Shown: piece by piece, positions 16,936 to 25,707 of the stretch
Layout: each line of letters opens with the position of its first letter
Numbering within the stretch: the first letter of the stretch is position 1
Assembly: GCA_003240695.1 (NCBI GenBank)
Contig: QFNC01000018.1
Span: 1-52,556, forward strand
DNA: 52,556 nucleotides
Reading direction: 5' to 3'
From: Pseudoxanthomonas suwonensis
Lineage (GTDB): Bacteria > Pseudomonadota > Gammaproteobacteria > Xanthomonadales > Xanthomonadaceae
Made by a program: the position numbers and the translations under genes
Notes under the pieces: model-generated
Told to the model about the DNA's origin: nothing
Database searches by the model: none
What the model saw: the letters and a program-made list of their open reading frames with translations, nothing else

Positions 16936-17241
16936 TCAGGCGTCGGTCAGCGGAACCGCGTCGCGCACCCGCTCGCGCAGTTCCTTGCCCGGCTTGAAAT
17001 GCGGCACATGCCTGCCCGACAGGGCCACGGTATCGCCGGTCTTCGGGTTGCGGCCCTTGCGCGGGGCGCGGTAGTGCAGCGAAAAACTTCCGAATCCGCG
17101 GATCTCGATGCGTCCGCCGCCAGCCAGCTCGGCAGCCATCATGTCCAGCAGCGCTTTCACCGCGAGTTCGGCGTCTTCGGCCTTCAGGTGCGGTTGGCGC
17201 TGGGCCAGCAGTTCGATCAGTTCGGATTTGGTCATGGACAT
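16936..17241 (-). CDS. ihfB: Integration host factor subunit beta
   Basis: 101 residues, HU/IHF family. Begins MTKSELIELLAQRQPHL and carries the beta-arm signature GFGSFSLHYRAPRKGRNPKTG (near 49-69) used for DNA bending, with a C-terminal FKPGKELRERV. The order cmk-rpsA-ihfB is the usual gammaproteobacterial one, which distinguishes the beta from the alpha subunit. Confidence 0.95.
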   Translation of the reverse strand: MSMTKSELIELLAQRQPHLKAEDAELAVKALLDMMAAELAGGGRIEIRGFGSFSLHYRAPRKGRNPKTGDTVALSGRHVPHFKPGKELRERVRDAVPLTDA

Positions 17242-17301
17242 GCGATCACCGTGCAGGGATGGCCCCGGCGAACCGGGGCCATCGCTTCATGCATCGATCA
17301 C

Positions 17302-18990
17302 TCAGGACTTGCTGTCCAGCTGCTCGCGCAGCAGCGCACCCAGGCGGGTGGTGCCGCTGGACGCGTCGGTGGCCGCCGACTTGTTGTACTCGGCCAGCGC
17401 CTCGGCGGTATCGGCTTCGTCCTTGGCGCGGATCGACAGCTGCATCGCCCGGCCCTTGCGGTCGTTGCCGACGATCTTGGCTTCCACCTCGTCGCCCACC
17501 TTCAGCACGTGCGAGGCGTCGTCCACGCGATCGGCGGAGATGTCGCGGGCGGCCACGTAGCCTTCCACGCCGTCACCCAGGTCGATGGTGGCACCCTTGG
17601 CATCGACTTCCTTCACCGTGCCCTTGACGATCGAGCCGCGCGAATGGCTGGCCACGTACTGGCCCATCGGATCCTGTTCCAGCTGCTTCACGCCGAGGCT
17701 GATGCGCTCGCGTTCCGGGTCCACGGCCAGCACCACGGCTTCCAGCATGTCGCCCTTCTTGAAGTTGCGGGCCAGGTCCTCGCCGTTGGTGTTCCAGGAG
17801 AGGTCCGACAGGTGCACCAGACCGTCGATGCCGCCGTCCAAGCCAATGAAGATGCCGAAATCGGTGATCGACTTGATCTGGCCGGACACCTTGTCGCCCT
17901 TCTTGTGGATCGCGGCGAAGGTTTCCCAGGGATTGCTGGTGACCTGCTTCATGCCCAGCGAGATGCGGCGGCGCTCCTCGTCCACGTCCAGCACCATCAC
18001 TTCCACGTCGTCGCCGACCTGCACCACCTTGGACGGATTGACGTTCTTGTTGGTCCAGTCCATTTCCGACACGTGCACCAGGCCTTCCACGCCGGGTTCG
18101 ATTTCCACGAACGCGCCGTAGTCGGTGACGTTGGACACCTTGCCGAAGGCGCGGGTGTTGGACGGATAGCGGCGCGAGATGTTGTCCCACGGATCCTCGC
18201 CCAGCTGCTTCAGGCCCAGCGACACGCGGTTGCGCTCGCGGTCGTACTTCAGCACGCGCACGTCCAGTTCCTGGCCCACTTCGACCACTTCGGACGGATG
18301 GCGCACGCGCTTCCAGGCCATGTCGGTGATGTGCAGCAGGCCGTCGATACCGCCCAGGTCGACGAACGCGCCGTAGTCGGTCAGGTTCTTCACCACGCCC
18401 TTCAGCTTGGCGCCTTCGACCAGCCTGTCCATCAGCGCCTCGCGCTCTTCGCTGTGCTCGCTCTCGACCACCGCGCGGCGCGACACCACCACGTTGTTGC
18501 GCTTGCGGTCCAGCTTGATCAGCTTGAATTCCAGTTCCTTGCCTTCCAGGTACACCGGGTCGCGCACCGGGCGCACGTCCACCAGCGAACCGGGCAGGAA
18601 CGCGCGCACGTCCTTGATGTCGACGGTGAACCCGCCCTTGACCTTGCCGCTGATGCGGCCGGTGATGGTGTCGCCCTTCTCCAGGGCCTCTTCCAGTTCG
18701 TCCCACACCATGGCGCGCTTGGCCTTCTCGCGCGACAGCACGGTTTCGCCGAAGCCGTTCTCCAGGCTGTCCAGCGCCACCTTCACGGTGTCGCCGATGC
18801 CCACGTCGATTTCGCCGGCGTCGTTCCGGAACTGTTCGATCGGCACGATGCCTTCGGACTTCAGCCCGGCATTGATCACCACCACGTCGTTGCGCACGTC
18901 CACGACGGTCCCGGTGACGATGGCGCCCGGCTTCAGCTTGGCCAGGTTGGTCTGGCTCTGTTCAAACAGTTCGGCAAATGATTCGGTCAT
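17302..18990 (-). CDS. rpsA: 30S ribosomal protein S1
   Basis: 562 residues with six S1 (OB-fold) repeats, for example GAIVTGTVVDVRNDVVVI (first), GTVKEVDAKGATIDLGDGVE (last) and the repeated GLVHVSEMDW/GLVHLSDLSW motifs. S1 holds mRNA on the small ribosomal subunit. The start ATG has only a weak ribosome site (GAGACATTTTAA before it), as expected for rpsA, whose translation is repressed by its own product. Gap of 60 bases to ihfB. Confidence 0.97.
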   Translation of the reverse strand: MTESFAELFEQSQTNLAKLKPGAIVTGTVVDVRNDVVVINAGLKSEGIVPIEQFRNDAGEIDVGIGDTVKVALDSLENGFGETVLSREKAKRAMVWDELEEALEKGDTITGRISGKVKGGFTVDIKDVRAFLPGSLVDVRPVRDPVYLEGKELEFKLIKLDRKRNNVVVSRRAVVESEHSEEREALMDRLVEGAKLKGVVKNLTDYGAFVDLGGIDGLLHITDMAWKRVRHPSEVVEVGQELDVRVLKYDRERNRVSLGLKQLGEDPWDNISRRYPSNTRAFGKVSNVTDYGAFVEIEPGVEGLVHVSEMDWTNKNVNPSKVVQVGDDVEVMVLDVDEERRRISLGMKQVTSNPWETFAAIHKKGDKVSGQIKSITDFGIFIGLDGGIDGLVHLSDLSWNTNGEDLARNFKKGDMLEAVVLAVDPERERISLGVKQLEQDPMGQYVASHSRGSIVKGTVKEVDAKGATIDLGDGVEGYVAARDISADRVDDASHVLKVGDEVEAKIVGNDRKGRAMQLSIRAKDEADTAEALAEYNKSAATDASSGTTRLGALLREQLDSKS

Positions 18991-19146
18991 TTAAAATGTC
19001 TCGGTTGCAGTTCAGACCCGATGCGCGGCATGCAGGTCCACCCGTTGGCGGCCGGGCGGGATTACCCATTGGCCGTGAGTGCTGGTTGGAATGGCCACCG
19101 GGAAAACCGGCGGAAGGGGTTCTGCAGGATGCCGCCGGCACGCGGG

Positions 19147-19839
19147 TCACGCGGCCGGCTGCACCAGTGCGAGCACCTGCGCCACCACCGCCTCGATGCC
19201 TTGGCCGGTGGTGTCGATGCAGACGGCGTCGTCGGCCGGCCGCAGCGGCGCCACCGCGCGGTTGGCATCGCGCGCGTCGCGGGCAAGAATCTCGCTCAGC
19301 AGACCGTCCAATGTAACCGAAACTCCCTTGTCCTTCAACTGCTTATGCCGCCGCAGGGCGCGTTCCTCGGCGCTGGCGGTCAGGAACACCTTGATCTGCG
19401 CGTCGGGAAAGATCACCGTGCCCATGTCGCGGCCGTCGGCCACCAGTCCCGGTGCCTGGCGGAAGCCACGCTGCAGGTCCAGCAAAGCGGCGCGCACCTG
19501 CGGGATGGGGGCAATGGCCGAGGCGGCCGCGCCAGCGGTTTCCATGCGCAGTTGATGGGTGGCGTCCTTGCCGTTCACGATCACCCGCGGCTCGGCCGAG
19601 CCGTCGCCGGTGTCGAAGCGGATGTCGGTGCGCGCGGCACAGGCCGCCACCGCATCGCCATCGGACAGGTCCACGTGCCCCCAGGCCGCCGCAAGACCCA
19701 CGGCACGGTAGATCGCCCCGGAATCGAGATAATGCCAGCCAAGCCGGTGGGCCACATGCCGGCTGATGGTGCCCTTGCCCGACCCGGACGGCCCGTCGAT
19801 GGTCAGCACGGGCGGAAGCTGGGCGGCGGCTTTGGGCAT
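19147..19839 (-). CDS. cmk: Cytidylate kinase
   Basis: 230 residues. Phosphorylates CMP/dCMP with ATP. P-loop GPSGSGKGT at 16-24, YLDSGAIYRAVGLAA, GLVADGRDMGTVIFPDA and IFLTAS-like KVFLTASAEERA follow the family pattern. The start is the ATG at 19837-19839; an in-frame upstream codon at 19884 adds residues with no family support. It heads the cmk-rpsA-ihfB series, divergent from rpmJ. Confidence 0.95.
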   Translation of the reverse strand: MPKAAAQLPPVLTIDGPSGSGKGTISRHVAHRLGWHYLDSGAIYRAVGLAAAWGHVDLSDGDAVAACAARTDIRFDTGDGSAEPRVIVNGKDATHQLRMETAGAAASAIAPIPQVRAALLDLQRGFRQAPGLVADGRDMGTVIFPDAQIKVFLTASAEERALRRHKQLKDKGVSVTLDGLLSEILARDARDANRAVAPLRPADDAVCIDTTGQGIEAVVAQVLALVQPAA

Positions 19840-19900
19840 GACGGTGCTCGGGGCGGGCAACGCGCATTCTAGACTGGCCAGCATGTCGGCCTACAGCGGC

Positions 19901-19930
19901 TTGATCGTGCGCTTACGGATCGGCTAGAAT
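19901..19930 (+). promoter_or_regulatory. Sigma-70-type promoter of rpmJ
   Basis: TTGATC (19901-19906) and TAGAAT (19925-19930) with an 18-base spacer stand about 47 bases upstream of the rpmJ start, in the divergent cmk-rpmJ gap. Four of six and five of six bases match the sigma-70 consensus. Confidence 0.5.
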
Positions 19931-19977
19931 GGCCGGCTGACGATTCCACTCCAGTTATTTTCCTGCCGAGGTTCATC

Positions 19978-20103
19978 ATGAAGGTCCTGTCCTCTCTGAA
20001 GTCGGCGAAGGCCCGCCACCGCGACTGCAAGGTCGTGCGCCGTCGCGGCAAGGTCTTCGTGATCTGCAAGTCCAACCCGCGTTTCAAGGCCCGTCAGCGC
20101 TGA
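19978..20103 (+). CDS. rpmJ: 50S ribosomal protein L36, zinc-free type
   Basis: 41 residues, MKVLSSLKSAKARHRDCKVV onward, ending NPRFKARQR. It matches L36, but only Cys17 and Cys30 remain of the Cys-Cys-Cys-His zinc site, so this is the C-minus (YkgO-like) form with the longer N-terminus. GAGG lies about nine bases before the ATG. A typical promoter stands upstream and a GC-rich hairpin behind it, so it is a single-gene unit. Confidence 0.93.
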   Translation: MKVLSSLKSAKARHRDCKVVRRRGKVFVICKSNPRFKARQR

Positions 20104-20130
20104 ATCCAGGCGTTCGCGTGCGTGAATCGG

Positions 20131-20152
20131 AAGGCCGCCGGTGGGCGGCCTT
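20131..20152 (+). terminator. Hairpin behind rpmJ
   Basis: AAGGCCGCC and GGCGGCCTT form a nine-base perfect stem with a GGTG loop 28 bases after the rpmJ stop. No long T-run follows, so termination strength is uncertain. Confidence 0.55.
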
Positions 20153-20258
20153 CGTGCTATCGGCGTCACGAAAAGCACGCTGGCGCTTGCACGGGGATGG
20201 TGCGATGCGCATAGAATCGCCTGTTCGCCGCTGCTGCGGCCGCTTTCGGAGAAGGTTC

Positions 20259-20579
20259 ATGCGTCATCTGCTGCTTGCTTCCTGCCTGGCCGGCCTGTGC
20301 CTGGCCGGCACCGCCCATGCCGAGACCCTGCTGGTCGACCGGGTCAAATCCAATGTCGCCATGCCTGCTCGAGGCATGAGCATGGCCCAGGTGCAGGCGC
20401 GCTTCGGTGCCCCGGCCGAACGCCTGGATGCCCGCGGCGGGCAGAAGCGCGCCTGGCCGACCATCAATCGCTGGCGTTACAACGACTTCATCGTGTACTT
20501 CGAGCGCGACAAGGTGGTCGATGCGGTGGCCGTGCAGGCCTCGGCCGAGGAAGTCGGGCCGAAGCCGGCCATCCAGTAA
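20259..20579 (+). CDS. Small periplasmic SmpA/BamE-like protein
   Basis: 106 residues with a Sec signal (MRHLLLASCLAGLCLAGTAHA). The mature part resembles the SmpA/OmlA fold: GMSMAQVQARFGAPAER (39-55) then KRAWPTINRWRYNDFIVYFE and DKVVDAVAVQ, i.e. two helices and three strands. Such proteins occur in outer-membrane assembly or as inhibitors; no specific role is known here. GGAGAAGG precedes the ATG at 20259, which decides the start. Confidence 0.75.
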   Translation: MRHLLLASCLAGLCLAGTAHAETLLVDRVKSNVAMPARGMSMAQVQARFGAPAERLDARGGQKRAWPTINRWRYNDFIVYFERDKVVDAVAVQASAEEVGPKPAIQ

Positions 20580-20688
20580 TCGCGCTGCCCTCGCTTCGGC
20601 AACACCCGATTTTTCCGACCGCCCGCGGCGCTGCTGTGGGCGGTCGATGCCTGTCCGGCTGACCGCCGCCACTTCCGGATCGTTCGAC

Positions 20689-21723
20689 ATGACATCGCAG
20701 CCCCGTTTCCCTGCCGAATGGGAGCCGCAATCGGCGATCCTGATCGCCTGGCCGCATGCCGGCACCGACTGGGCCGCACGCCTGGGCGCGGTGGAGGATG
20801 CGTACATCGCACTGGTGGCCGCCATCACCCGCTTCCAGCCGGCGGTGATCGTGGTGGCCGACGACGACGTTGAGGCCTATGCCGAAGCCCGCCTGCGCAG
20901 CAATCGGGTGGAAATGACGCGGGTTCGATTCGTGACCGCGCCGTACAACGACACCTGGCTGCGCGACACCGGACCGATCACGTTGCGCGATGGCGACGGT
21001 TACCACTTGCTGGATTTTCGCTTCACCGGCTGGGGCGGCAAGTTCGAAGCCAGCCAGGACGACCGCCTGATCGAGCGCCTGATCGACTTGAAGTTGTTTG
21101 GAAAAATCGATCATCAAGCCATTGATTTTGCATTGGAAGGTGGCGCCATCGAAACCGACGGCGCCGGCACGTTGCTGACCACCTGGCAGTGCCTGCACGA
21201 GCGCCATCCCGCTACCAGCCGTGAACGGTTGACTGAACGGCTGGCCGGCTGGCTGCGGCAGGATCGAGTGCTGTGGCTGGATCACGGTCACCTGGAAGGC
21301 GACGACACCGACGCCCACATCGACACGCTGGCCCGCTTCGCCGCGCCGGATGCGATCGTGTTCCAGGCCTGCGACGACCCGACGGATTCGCACTATTCCG
21401 GGCTGCAGGCGATGGCAGACGAGATCGCCGCTCTGCGCACGCGCGACGGCCAGCCATACCGGCTGTTCCCGCTGCCGTGGGCAAGACCGATCATGGACGA
21501 TGGCCGCCGGTTGGCTGCCAGTTACGCGAACTTCCTCATCATCAACGGCGCGGTGTTGATCCCGGCCTACGCCGATCCGGCCGATGCCGAAGCGGCGCGG
21601 GTGATGCAGGCCGCGTTTCCGGACCGCGAGATCGTGCCGATCGATTGCCGGCCGATCATCTGGCAGAACGGCAGCCTGCACTGCCTGACCATGCAGCTGC
21701 CGGCGGGTCTGATCACGGCCTGA
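20689..21723 (+). CDS. aguA: Agmatine deiminase
   Basis: 344 residues. Converts agmatine to N-carbamoylputrescine and ammonia, the first step of putrescine formation from arginine. It has the peptidyl-arginine-deiminase fold with YNDTWLRDTGPI, EGGAIETDGAGTLLTT, the catalytic His/Asp in DHGHLEGDDTDAHIDT and the nucleophilic Cys at about 332 in NGSLHCLTMQ. Start ATG at 20689-20691; the longer frame upstream overlaps the preceding gene. aguB follows after 21 bases, completing the pathway. Confidence 0.95.
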   Translation: MTSQPRFPAEWEPQSAILIAWPHAGTDWAARLGAVEDAYIALVAAITRFQPAVIVVADDDVEAYAEARLRSNRVEMTRVRFVTAPYNDTWLRDTGPITLRDGDGYHLLDFRFTGWGGKFEASQDDRLIERLIDLKLFGKIDHQAIDFALEGGAIETDGAGTLLTTWQCLHERHPATSRERLTERLAGWLRQDRVLWLDHGHLEGDDTDAHIDTLARFAAPDAIVFQACDDPTDSHYSGLQAMADEIAALRTRDGQPYRLFPLPWARPIMDDGRRLAASYANFLIINGAVLIPAYADPADAEAARVMQAAFPDREIVPIDCRPIIWQNGSLHCLTMQLPAGLITA

Positions 21724-21744
21724 CGCTCCGCTCGCCTCTACACT

Positions 21745-22647
21745 ATGCGCATGAACCGCACGACGTCCCGCACCAACCTTCCCGTCGCCCTGGTCCAGGA
21801 GCGCAACCACGGCGATGCCGTGGCCAACCTGGCCGTGATCGAACAACGCGTGGCCGAAGCCGCCAGCCAAGGCGCGAAGCTGGTGCTGATGCAGGAGCTG
21901 CACAACGGCGCCTACTTCTGCCAGCACGAGTCGGTGGACGAATTCGACTTGGCCGAGCCCATCCCCGGGCCCAGTACCGAGCGCTTGTCCAAACTTGCGA
22001 AACAACACAAGGTTGTTCTCGTAAGCTCCTTGTTCGAAAAGCGTGCAACCGGTCTGTATCACAACACCGCTGTGGTGTTTGATGCCGATGGCTCGACTGC
22101 CGGAAAGTACCGAAAGATGCACATTCCGGACGATCCGGGCTTCTACGAAAAGTTCTACTTCACCCCCGGCGACCTCGGCTTCGAACCCATCGACACCTCG
22201 GTCGGACGCCTCGGCGTGCTGGTGTGCTGGGACCAGTGGTACCCGGAAGGCGCCCGCCTGATGGCCTTGGCCGGTGCCGAACTGCTGCTGTACCCCACCG
22301 CGATCGGCTGGGATCCGGACGACGATGCCGCCGAAAAAAACCGCCAGCGCGAAGCGTGGGTACTGTCGCACCGCGGCCACGCGGTCGCCAACGGGCTGCC
22401 AGTGCTGTCCTGCAACCGGGTCGGTCACGAACCATCGCCGCTGGGCACGTCCGGCATCGATTTCTGGGGCAACAGCCACGTGCTGGGGCCGCAGGGCGAG
22501 TTCATCGCTGAAGCGGGCATCGAACCCACCATTCTGATGGCCGAAGTGGACATGGCCCGCAGCGAGCACGTGCGCCGCATCTGGCCGTTCCTGCGCGACC
22601 GCCGCATCGATGCCTACGGCGACCTGACCCGCCGCTACCGTGACTGA
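21745..22647 (+). CDS. aguB: N-carbamoylputrescine amidase
   Basis: 300 residues, nitrilase superfamily. Hydrolyses N-carbamoylputrescine to putrescine, carbon dioxide and ammonia. The Glu-Lys-Cys triad is visible: Glu51 (MQELHNGAYF), Lys124 (KYRKMHIPDDPGF) and Cys161 (VCWDQWYPEGAR). The C-terminal NSHVLGPQGEFI and RIWPFLRDRRIDAY also fit. Co-transcribed with aguA. The start may be the second Met (21751). Confidence 0.95.
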   Translation: MRMNRTTSRTNLPVALVQERNHGDAVANLAVIEQRVAEAASQGAKLVLMQELHNGAYFCQHESVDEFDLAEPIPGPSTERLSKLAKQHKVVLVSSLFEKRATGLYHNTAVVFDADGSTAGKYRKMHIPDDPGFYEKFYFTPGDLGFEPIDTSVGRLGVLVCWDQWYPEGARLMALAGAELLLYPTAIGWDPDDDAAEKNRQREAWVLSHRGHAVANGLPVLSCNRVGHEPSPLGTSGIDFWGNSHVLGPQGEFIAEAGIEPTILMAEVDMARSEHVRRIWPFLRDRRIDAYGDLTRRYRD

Positions 22648-23878
22648 CCTCGCCGTGTCCGAATCCACCGCGCCTGCAGTCGGCGCGCCCGTCGACTGGC
22701 GATCACAACCGTTGCAGGTGGTCGAGCGCGACGGCGTGCGCTACACCCTGCTCGGCACGGCCCACGTGTCGAAGCAAAGCGTGGACGCCGTGCGCGCCGC
22801 CATCGACAGCGGCGAATTCGATGCGGTGGCGGTGGAACTGGACCCGCAGCGGCTGGCCGCGCTGCGCAATCCCGACGCGTTGGCCCGTGTGGACCTGGTG
22901 AAGATCATCCGCGACGGCAAGCTGGCCCTGTTCGCGGCCAATCTGGGGCTGGCGGCCTACCAACGCCGCCTCGCCGAGCAGCTGGGCATCGAGCCGGGTG
23001 CCGAATTGAAGGCGGCCGTGCTGGAAGCCGAAGCCCGCGGTCTGCCGGTGGAATTGATCGACCGCGACGTGGGCCTGACTTTCCGTCGTGCCATGGATCA
23101 GCTGGGCTGGTGGCAGCGGGCCAAGCTCGGTTCCGGCATCCTGATCTCACTGTTCGACCGCGAGGAGGTCTCCGACGAGCAGATCGAAGGCCTGAAGGAA
23201 GGCGACATGCTGGAAGCCAGCTTCGGTGAATTCGCAAAGCAAAGTCCGGCGCTTTACGAAAGCATCATCGCCGAACGCGACCGTTACATGGCCGCCCGCC
23301 TGCGCGACGGCGTTCCGGCGGCCCGGAATGTGCTGGCCGTATTGGGTGCAGGACATTTATCCGGCACAATCAAGCACTTGTCTGATGATTGCGATCATCC
23401 ACTTGAAGTGACGGCCGAGCTGGAAAGCGTCCGCAGCAAGAGTGGCATTCCCTGGTTCACCTTGCTGCTGGCCGTGTTCGTGCTCGGTGGTTTCGCGTGG
23501 GGCTTCTGGAAGGGCGGCCTGGATGTCGGCCGCGACCTGCTGCTGTACTGGGTGGCGTTGACGGCCGGACTGGGCGCACTGGGATGCGCGATCGCCCGCG
23601 GCCATCCGCTCAGCATTCTTGGCGCGGCGGTGGCCTCGCCGATCACGCCGCTGCACCCGGCGCTGGCATCGGGGATGGTCAGCGGCCTGATCGAGGCCAT
23701 CCAGCGCAAGCCCACCCATGCCGATTTCATGGCCCTGCGCGACGACGTGCAGAGCGTGCGCGGCCTGTATCGCAACCGCGTGGGCCGGGTGCTGCTGGTG
23801 TTCTTCCTCAGCAACCTGGGCACCGCGCTGGGCGTGTGGATCGGTGGTGCCGGCATGCTGCGCACGCTGCTGGGGTGA
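22640..23878 (+). CDS. TraB/PrgY family membrane protein
   Basis: 412 residues starting with GTG inside the last eight bases of aguB. The N-terminal ~250 residues form a TraB/GumN-type domain with LLGTAHVSKQSVDAV (near 37-51), VAVELDPQRLAAL and VLAVLGAGHLSGTIKHL, residues that in the family form a putative metalloprotease-like site. The C-terminal part has about four membrane helices (WFTLLLAVFVLGGFAWGFW, DLLLYWVALTAGLGALG and others). Family members degrade or block signalling peptides in enterococci; in proteobacteria the role is not known. The overlap suggests co-expression with the putrescine genes. Confidence 0.85.
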   Translation: MTDLAVSESTAPAVGAPVDWRSQPLQVVERDGVRYTLLGTAHVSKQSVDAVRAAIDSGEFDAVAVELDPQRLAALRNPDALARVDLVKIIRDGKLALFAANLGLAAYQRRLAEQLGIEPGAELKAAVLEAEARGLPVELIDRDVGLTFRRAMDQLGWWQRAKLGSGILISLFDREEVSDEQIEGLKEGDMLEASFGEFAKQSPALYESIIAERDRYMAARLRDGVPAARNVLAVLGAGHLSGTIKHLSDDCDHPLEVTAELESVRSKSGIPWFTLLLAVFVLGGFAWGFWKGGLDVGRDLLLYWVALTAGLGALGCAIARGHPLSILGAAVASPITPLHPALASGMVSGLIEAIQRKPTHADFMALRDDVQSVRGLYRNRVGRVLLVFFLSNLGTALGVWIGGAGMLRTLLG

Positions 23879-23885
23879 GCTGTTT

Positions 23886-23914
23886 TTGCGCCGCTGTGCG
23901 AACGGTGGCACAAT
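23886..23914 (+). promoter_or_regulatory. Probable promoter of infA
   Basis: TTGCGC (23886-23891) and CACAAT (23909-23914) with a 17-base spacer lie about 70 bases upstream of infA, right after the TraB-family gene stop. Confidence 0.4.
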
Positions 23915-23986
23915 GACGGACTTTGCCGTCTTGCACCGCTGGTCGGCGACCTCCATCCAACCGACCGGTATTACATCTTCCTGCAT

Positions 23987-24205
23987 ATGGCGAAAGACGA
24001 CGTCATCGAATTCGAGGGTACGATTTCCGAAACCCTCCCCAACACCATGTTCCGGGTCACCCTGGAAAACGGCCACGAGATCATCGCCCACATCTCCGGG
24101 CGCATGCGCAAGAACTACATCCGCATCCTCACCGGCGACAAGGTCAAGGTGGAAATGACCCCCTACGACCTCACCAAGGGCCGCATCACCTACCGGATGA
24201 AGTGA
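23987..24205 (+). CDS. infA: Translation initiation factor IF-1
   Basis: 72 residues, a single S1-type OB fold: MAKDDVIEFEGTISETLPN, FRVTLENGHEIIAHISGRMR, KNYIRILTGDKVKVEM and the ending GRITYRMK match IF-1 along the whole length. IF-1 occupies the A site during initiation. The gene stands alone with its own promoter. Confidence 0.97.
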   Translation: MAKDDVIEFEGTISETLPNTMFRVTLENGHEIIAHISGRMRKNYIRILTGDKVKVEMTPYDLTKGRITYRMK

Positions 24206-24540
24206 CTGCGGCGACGTCTGCCTGAAGAGAATCGCAAGACAAGCGACGCGGCGACCCGCTTGCGTCAAGGCTGCAGACTGCGACGCTCGATCGAGCACCC
24301 CGCAAGGAGCGTTTGTTCTGCATGGCCCGCGGGATTCCGTCTGCTGCTCCGGATTGACCCTGCCCCGGCACCCGCATCGACCGTGATGTTCCAGGCCGGC
24401 GTGGCGGACGCATGCGCTGCAGGGCTGCTCCCCCCCCCGGCAGTGGCGGCACGTTCCTTGGATCGGATTCGGCGCGTCGGGGGATTGCGGCCGCCTGCCG
24501 GCGCCCCTAGACTGGTTACAGGACTGGGGAGAAAGACAGC
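24206..24540. other. 335-base gap between infA and the DUF4344 gene
   Basis: No gene recognised. The last 40 bases hold TAGACT, a possible -10 element, and the ribosome site GGGGAGAAAG of the next gene. A run of nine C lies near 24430. Frames that cross the gap have no protein-like composition. Confidence 0.4.
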
Positions 24541-25632
24541 ATGTCGCACAAGGTCATCATCGCCATTTTGTCGGTGCTGCTCGTCTGCGTGGGCGGCGCC
24601 TGGGGTTACACCGTCTGGCAGAAGCAGCAGCAGGAACTGGCCGACGCGCGCAATGCCATTGCCGCGGCGAAACAGGCCGAGGAAGACAAGCGCAAGCAGG
24701 AGGAACTGGCTGCTGCGCAGGCCGCCGAAGTGGCCGAGCGGGAAGTGGAGCAAAGCCCGGAGGAACTGGAGGCCGGCCCGGCGTTCGAGTACGACTACGT
24801 GTCACCCGACACGCCCGAGTACCTGAAAGCCTTCAATTTCGCCCAGAACAACGAACTGTGGAAGAGCTTTCCCGAGCTGGGCGCGGTGGACGGCCGCTTC
24901 ATGCTGCCGCGTCCGCTGAAACTGGTCACCGCCGAATGCGGCAACGTGAACGCGTTCTACAGTCCGGACAAGACCGTGGTGGTGATGTGCTACGAGATGA
25001 TCCATGCGCTGCTGGAGCGCGGCGTGGCCCTGCGAGAAGCCAACCAGTTCTCCGAGGAATTCCCGATCCGCTATCTGCAGGCCAACCTGCGCTTCATCGT
25101 GATGCACGAGGTGGGCCATGCACTGGTCGATCTGCTTGATCTGCCGATCACCGGGCGCGAGGAAGACGCCGCCGACCAGCTGGCCGGCTGGATGATGCTG
25201 AAGAACGTCGATACCACCGAATCGTTCGGCACCCTGGCGATGAACATGCAGATGGCCGCGGATTTCTTCGCCGCCGATTCGCAGCAGTACGGCATGCAGC
25301 ACTATGCCGATGTGCACTCGCTCGGGCAGCAGCGCTTCTTCAACATCCAGTGCATGATCTACGGGCACGATCCGGCGCGCTTCCTGCGCATCGTCACCTC
25401 CGGCAACCTGCCGGAGGACCGTGCCCAGGGCTGTCCGGACGAGTCCGAACGCATCACCAATGCCTGGACGGCGCTGATGGAGCCGCATCTGGCTCCGCGC
25501 TACAGGCTGACGCCGGACCAGGCCGAACAGGCCGAAAACAAGGTGGCCGAGCAACGGCGCAGCCAGGCCGCGCCCTACGTGAGTCGCCCATCCTCAGCTG
25601 CGGATGCGGCGGCGGATGCGGCCACCGAATGA
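24541..25632 (+). CDS. DUF4344 family zinc metallopeptidase
   Basis: 363 residues. An N-terminal membrane anchor (VIIAILSVLLVCVGGAWGY, 5-23) is followed by a charged coiled coil (residues ~27-70, rich in Q, E, K and A) and a peptidase domain. The zinc site is HEVGH (189-193) with a downstream EEDAADQLAGW (near 207-217) carrying the third ligand; FYSPDKTVVVMCYEM is also typical of DUF4344. The active domain should face the periplasm. Substrate unknown. GGGGAGAAAG before the ATG fixes the start. Confidence 0.85.
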   Translation: MSHKVIIAILSVLLVCVGGAWGYTVWQKQQQELADARNAIAAAKQAEEDKRKQEELAAAQAAEVAEREVEQSPEELEAGPAFEYDYVSPDTPEYLKAFNFAQNNELWKSFPELGAVDGRFMLPRPLKLVTAECGNVNAFYSPDKTVVVMCYEMIHALLERGVALREANQFSEEFPIRYLQANLRFIVMHEVGHALVDLLDLPITGREEDAADQLAGWMMLKNVDTTESFGTLAMNMQMAADFFAADSQQYGMQHYADVHSLGQQRFFNIQCMIYGHDPARFLRIVTSGNLPEDRAQGCPDESERITNAWTALMEPHLAPRYRLTPDQAEQAENKVAEQRRSQAAPYVSRPSSAADAAADAATE

Positions 25633-25651
25633 CTGTTGGTCGCCGACGCCA

Positions 25652-25680
25652 TCGACTGACTGCGGCATGCCGCGTAGAAT
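25652..25680 (+). promoter_or_regulatory. Probable promoter of fdxA
   Basis: TCGACT (25652-25657), a 17-base spacer and TAGAAT (25675-25680) stand 27 bases upstream of the fdxA start. Confidence 0.45.
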
Positions 25681-25707
25681 GATGCGGCTTCGTCCGATCG
25701 TGCCGCC

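Noticed and set aside
14908..18981. A 1357-codon plus-strand open frame and other very long frames (11789-14719 +, 28574-31579 -, 34918-37650 -, 39232-42087 -)
   Set aside because: They lie antisense to clear core genes (lapB, ihfB, rpsA, galU, phoH, thiD, parC, pbpC). Their translations are rich in His, Gln, Arg and Gly with no domain; long antisense frames are expected from strong codon bias at high GC.
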